Positions 39,301 through 45,300 of a stretch of 64,000 nucleotides of DNA are shown here, in pieces. How positions within the stretch are numbered: position 1 is the first letter of the stretch; each line of letters starts with the position of its first letter. A program made the translations under genes and the position numbers. Under the pieces are notes generated by a model that searched no databases, was not told the DNA's origin, and saw nothing but the letters and a program-made list of their open reading frames with translations. Origin of the DNA: Nomia melanderi (lineage: Eukaryota > Arthropoda > Insecta > Hymenoptera > Halictidae); contig NC_135002.1 in the NCBI RefSeq assembly GCF_051020985.1, positions 1,488,001 to 1,552,000 on the forward strand. Direction: 5' to 3'.

Positions 39301-42300
39301 CTTGTTATCAATTATTATATATATATATATACCTAGATCTCTTCTGACTTTCAATGAATTAATAATAATAAATAAAAGTAGTTGTATCGATCATACTTGA
39401 GAAATTATATCTTGTTATCAATTATTATATATATATATATATACCTAGATCTCTTCTAACTTTCAATGAATTACTAATAGTAATAAATAAAAGTAGTATC
39501 GATCATAGTTGAGAAAGAAATATCAAAGCGAACCGTCAAGATTCCGTGGCACAAATAAGAATCGACCCAGTCGAATTCTGCCGCGATTAAATTGCATGGA
39601 GTTTCGACCGGAAAGGGAATTCCACGGGACCCCGGTCGGCTTACCAGGATTTCGGACCCTTCGCGAGAAATAAATAGAACACGGATGGAATAAATCAGTG
39701 CGATTTCGCCGGGATTGATCGAATTACCGTTTCCTTTTCCTCCATCTTCTTCGTTTTATTCAGGTCGAGCAGTTTCTGGAGAAACTGTCGTTCCTGACTA
39801 AAGAGGACGAGCAGATTCAGCACTTCCGCTCGCTCATTTCTAGGTACAGTTAATTAGTAAATCCGTTGCATGCATTAATACGTTAAGCGTCGTGTCAGTT
39901 ACCGATGATTTCTGATTTATTTTGAAAATCGTAACAATCAAGGCAATCGATGTCAAATGCAAATGTTTAGTAACGTAAGTTGATAATTATCTAACGCGAG
40001 AATTGTAACGACACATAATGAATATTCTCTGCTTTCTTTTGTTACAAAGGAATAACTACGGAAAAATTGGTAAGATTTCCATGACGCTTAACGTGTCAAC
40101 CACTTTCGCTGGAAAGACGTGAAAATTCTAATGATGTCTTTCATAGATTGATAATCTTGTTGCATTACGCTTGTTAATAGATCGTTTCGAAATGCTATAA
40201 TTATATGCTAATTATATGCTCAGTTCGTCTTTCAACTGAGAACTATTAGATAATCCAACTAATCCAAATTCTTGCTCTAGCTGCACTTGCAACGATCTGA
40301 AGATGATCATCAGGCTAATCAAGCACGACCTAAGGATAAACGCTGGACCGAAGCACATGTGAGCGTTCCTCGCAACTCAGAACAAACTTGAACTTCCTTT
40401 AACAACTTTGCACTCCAAAATTTGTCACTAGAAATATTCAATTTATTTTTAATGAAAAATATTGTCGAGTGCAAAGTGTTAATTGCAAGGATATCTAAAT
40501 ATCATTTTTCTCCTTAAACGTGAACAGTTTAGGGGCAGTGCACGACGACGCGTACGCTGCCTTCCAAACGTCCAGGGACTTAGTCAACGTTGTCAAGCGT
40601 TGTTTGCCAGATTCGAGGGGCGGACAGCCGCCGCCATCTTCTTCGAAGTCGCCTTCCGGCAATAAAGTTGCCCTCACTTTGATGACGCCCGTTCTGCCGA
40701 TGCTGGTGAGCTTTATTACACAGTTCTTCAGGCTTCTGCTTGGCAGCTATTGTTGCTTCACGGTAAATACTTCTCTCTTTGAATGTTGAACGTGGGCTGC
40801 GAACGTAACAGGCGGAAGCTTGCAAATCCGTCGAGATGGCGATGAAGAAATGTCCTCGCGGGATGCTGTCTGAAGTGAAGTACGACGGGGAACGTGTCCA
40901 AGTGCACAAGAGAGGCAGCGAGTTTCGATATTTCAGCAGATCGCTGAAACCTGTGCTTCCTCACAAAGTAATTCGTCGCAAATGTCATTTCACTGCATTA
41001 GTTCACTCTTAGCTCGTTTAAATTTGAATGCTTCGATTTTTTAAGCTTTAATCTCAATTTCTATTGTAAATTTAATTTCCTCATTCGACTGCATTAGATC
41101 ACTCAGCTCGTTTAAATTTGAATGCTTCGATTTTTTAAGCTTTAATCTCAATTTCTATTGTAAATTTAATTTCCTCATTCGACTGCATTAGGTCACTCTT
41201 AGCTCGTTTAAATTTGAATGCTTCGATTTTTTAAGCTTTAATCTCAATTTCTATTGTAAATTTAATTTCCTCATTCGACTGCATTAGGTCACTCTTAGCT
41301 CGTTTAAATTTGAATGCTTTGACTTTTTAAGCTTTAATCTCAATTTCTATTGTAAATCTAATTTCCTCATTCGACTGCATTAGATCACTCAGATCTTTTA
41401 ATTTTGAATGTTTCGATTTCTTAAACTTAAATCTCAATTTCTATTTTCAGTTTAATTTCCTCGGTTCCTTTAAATTTTTTTTAAGCTCAAATCCCAATTT
41501 CAATTTTAAATTTGGCGCACAGGTTTGAGTGAGTACTGTTCCAGGTGAACCTCTTCAAGGAGTACATTCCGAAGGCGTTCCCAGGCGGCGACGATTTGAT
41601 CTTGGATTCCGAGATCCTCGTGATAGACACGAAGACTGGCCAGCCGTTGCCTTTTGGCACTTTAGGCGTTCACAAGGTTCGAATTTTCACTGAGGAAATC
41701 GACATTCTCCGAGCTTCTCATCTTTAATACAATTTCCTTTCGCAGAGAGCAGAGTTCAAGGACGCCAACGTCTGCCTCTTCGTGTTCGACTGCATCTACT
41801 ACAACGGCGAGGTGTTGTTGAACAAGTAAGTCCTTCGTTAGATACTCGGGGAACAAGAACTGACAGTTTCTATGTTTAGGAGCATGATGCATCGAAGACA
41901 AATCCTAAAGGAGAAGATGACCGAAATACCCAATAGGATAATGCTGTCAGAGGTCCAGGAAATTCATGTAAATCATCTTATTTTCTTCCGTTTTCTAATT
42001 TTATCTCCTAAATTATTATATGAGTTAAAACGCATCGACGATTTTAGTATCCTCGGGATTTAGCGGAAATGATCGCCAAAGTTCTCAAGTTGGGCCTCGA
42101 GGGATTGGTTCTAAAGGATGTCACTGTAAGTACCATAGGTCCTGTCTTGATCCTTTCAACCCTTTCTCATATAAAGAGTTAAATTTGCGATGAAAAATTT
42201 TGAATCGAATTTGACAAATTTAAATATTATTTATTTATTTCTGATACAAATGAAATATTACTTTTCATCAATCTTTAACGTTTAAAATAAACGTGGACAA

Positions 42301-45300
42301 AATAAACGTAAAATTTGTCGTCGTTTTTATTATATTATTAACAACAAAGTAGTCTCATCGATCACAGTTGTGAAATACTAAAAGGTAGAACAATGGGTTA
42401 ATCATCGAGTCCTTTACAGGGTAAATATGAACCTGGCAAGAGACACTGGCTGAAGGTAAAAAAGGATTACTTGTTCGACGGTGCGATGGCCGACAGCGCA
42501 GATCTCGTCGTTCTCGGCGCATGGTACGGCACAGGGAACAAGGGTTCGTATCAATAAATTATCATCAGTACCAGTGGCAACTTTATTTCCTCGTCGCGAG
42601 AGGGCGACACATTCTCCTCGCGAGGGAGCTACAATTTTCTCCACGAGAGAGCTATTCCAATCGCTCTCTCGCGGAGAATTCGATATTCTTCTATTTTATT
42701 CTGATTCTGAAGCTGTCCGATCACTTTAGAATCAGATATTACGATATTCGTCTATTTCGTTCTGATTCTGAAGCTGTCCGATCACTTTAGGTGGAATGAT
42801 GTCAATTTTCTTAATGGGCTGCTACGACGAGGACAGCGACAAGTGGCTCACTGTGACCAAAGTAAAGAGTTCCTAAGGTTTCCCAATGATCGATCATGAT
42901 TATCGTACATAGATCCTCGTTAATAGATGATCTTCGATTTCAGGTGCACACTGGCCACGACGATGCTACCTTGACTTTATTACAGAACGAACTGGACATG
43001 GTCAAGATAGGCAAAGACCCTAACAAAGTGCCGTCCTGGCTGCGAGCGAAGAAGCCCATGATTCCTGACTTCGTGGCGAGGGATCCGAAGGTGTAAACTC
43101 ACGAATCATTCGGTTCTTATATTTTTATTTTCAGTTGGACTCATCGATTAACAATCAATCCTCGATCAAATCGACTTTAGTTCGCTCGATCAAACGATGA
43201 TTATTCGAAAATATTTCTATTTTGTAAATAATGCAATTATAATAATGCAAATCAATCGAATGATTTAACCCTTCGCGGACGAAGATTCTCTGAAATATAG
43301 GAAACCTTCAGCAGATTAAGCTAAATAATACACCGATTGCTTAATTAACAGGAAAAGAAGGAAACTACGTGCTGATCTCTTGTTTAACTAATTCAATCAT
43401 TTGCTCGCGACTTGGTTCTCCAAATACAACAATTTCATCTCGCTATTTCGTCTATTTTGCAGCGTCAACATCTTTTTTCGGCATTCGACGAGTTAATAAT
43501 TCCTCGTGCTTAGTTTCGAAATGAAGTTTTCTAAGTTTCCTATGGGTTTCAGAAGCAACCGGTATGGGAGATCACAGGCGCAGAGTTCACGGACCAAGGT
43601 GTCCACACCGCAGACGGAATCAGCATCAGGTTCCCACGGGTGACGCGCATCCGCGACGACAAGGACTGGTCCACCGCGACCAATCTCGCCGAGCTGCGGA
43701 ATTTGTTTAACAAAAAATCGGACTCCATCGACTTGAGCCTCCTTCTCTCCGATTCCAAGTATTTTGCTTTCTTACCCACCTATTTCATGAAGCATTTTAT
43801 TCTTGTTGTTCCTTATAAAAATGCTCACATAAAAATAGAATTACAAGACAATGCGAATAAAAAACAACGAAATGTCTAAAAACTGTTTCAATCCGATGAC
43901 GAACATCGACACGGAGAATCAGTAAGCTATAATACGCTGCCATCGCTTTCCTTGTGGATTGACCCAGTTCAAACTATTGGTCCGACGTTGTAATTAACAT
44001 TGAAATTAATTTCGAAACTTGTTAAATTATTACTCAATCAATATTTACTAAATTAATTCATTGTTTAGACCTAAACAGGTCACTAACAGTGTATTCTTCT
44101 CGATACAACGAAGCATTATGGACCGTAAATCGAAAAACCATAATTAAAAAATATAGCGAAGTATAGGTATACATCTACAAATTATTTTTCAGGCCTAGAA
44201 CATCAGTTACCAACGAATCAATCGAAAACAGTTCATTCGACGACACAAAGGTCGAAGAGACCGAGTCGCCGAGAGAACCGAAGAAGCGCAGGAAGTCGAA
44301 GAAGGAAAACGGCGAGAAAACTGCGAAAAAGGGACGCGACACAGGAATCTTCGCTGATGCAAAGATAAAAGAGGAACCGGTCGAGAAGAAAGTGAAAACG
44401 AAGGAATCGAAGATCAAGGAAGAACCTCTGGATGCGAAGATAAAGGAGGAACCACGCGACGAACCGGAAGTAGGCTGCCAGGAGGCGGAGGACGAGGCGA
44501 GGCCGGAGTTCTACGCGTTCGTGGACAAGGATGTACGCGGGCAGTTTATATTCATATTTCAGCGAGCGTTGTCTCGTTAATCTTCCGCTTATTTCGGTGT
44601 TTGTTGGTCCGCAGTACGTAGAATATTCCGCAGCCGGCGCGCCGCTGAACTGGATAGACGGACGGGAGCCGCAGCATGGCCTGCCCAGGGACGCCAAGCC
44701 GTTGTCGAGTTTCTCCGCTGGCGAACTGGTACCTTGTTTCCTCTGTTATTGTATTTCCTGTTTGTTTGGAACTGTGTCAGTCGAGCGCAGTCGTGCTTGC
44801 GCAACGCTAGATCCATAGAATGTTTAATAGAACTAAAGTTACTGGTTGACCTGGTATTAGCAGTTGAACATTTCTTTGAAATGAAAAATTAGGTATTTGA
44901 ATGTAATGATTTTTTGAGAGAGGATTTTTGTTGATAGATGATGTAGGTTATAGTAGATTTTTGTGGATAGATGATATAGATAGATCATTATAGATAGGTA
45001 ATATAGATAGGTCATTATAGATAGATAATATAGATAGATAATATAGATTATAGATAGATCTTTATAGATAGATAATATAGATTATAGATAGATCTTTATA
45101 GATAGATAATATAGATAGATCATTATAGATAGGTAATATAGATGACATTAAAGCAGATATGTTGCAGCACCTACCGACTCAACTTCGAAACACTTTGACC
45201 TAAATTCAATTGTTTATCCTAGAACTAAGTGTTGCTATTAGTAGTATCGTTTATCATTGATGTTGGTATATTGCCTCCAATTTTCATTGGCTTATTGCCT

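Larger units (their letters stand above)
37419..39763 (+). other. LIG3 intron 3
   Basis: 2.3 kb. Contains tandem copies of the intron start (37419-37760; blocks TTCGTTAGAAAGTTAAA and AAATCTAAACTTCAGAAAAA), a 93-bp direct repeat (38309-38401 and 38520-38612) and an AT-rich tandem array (39236-39500). No exon was recognised. Confidence 0.85.
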
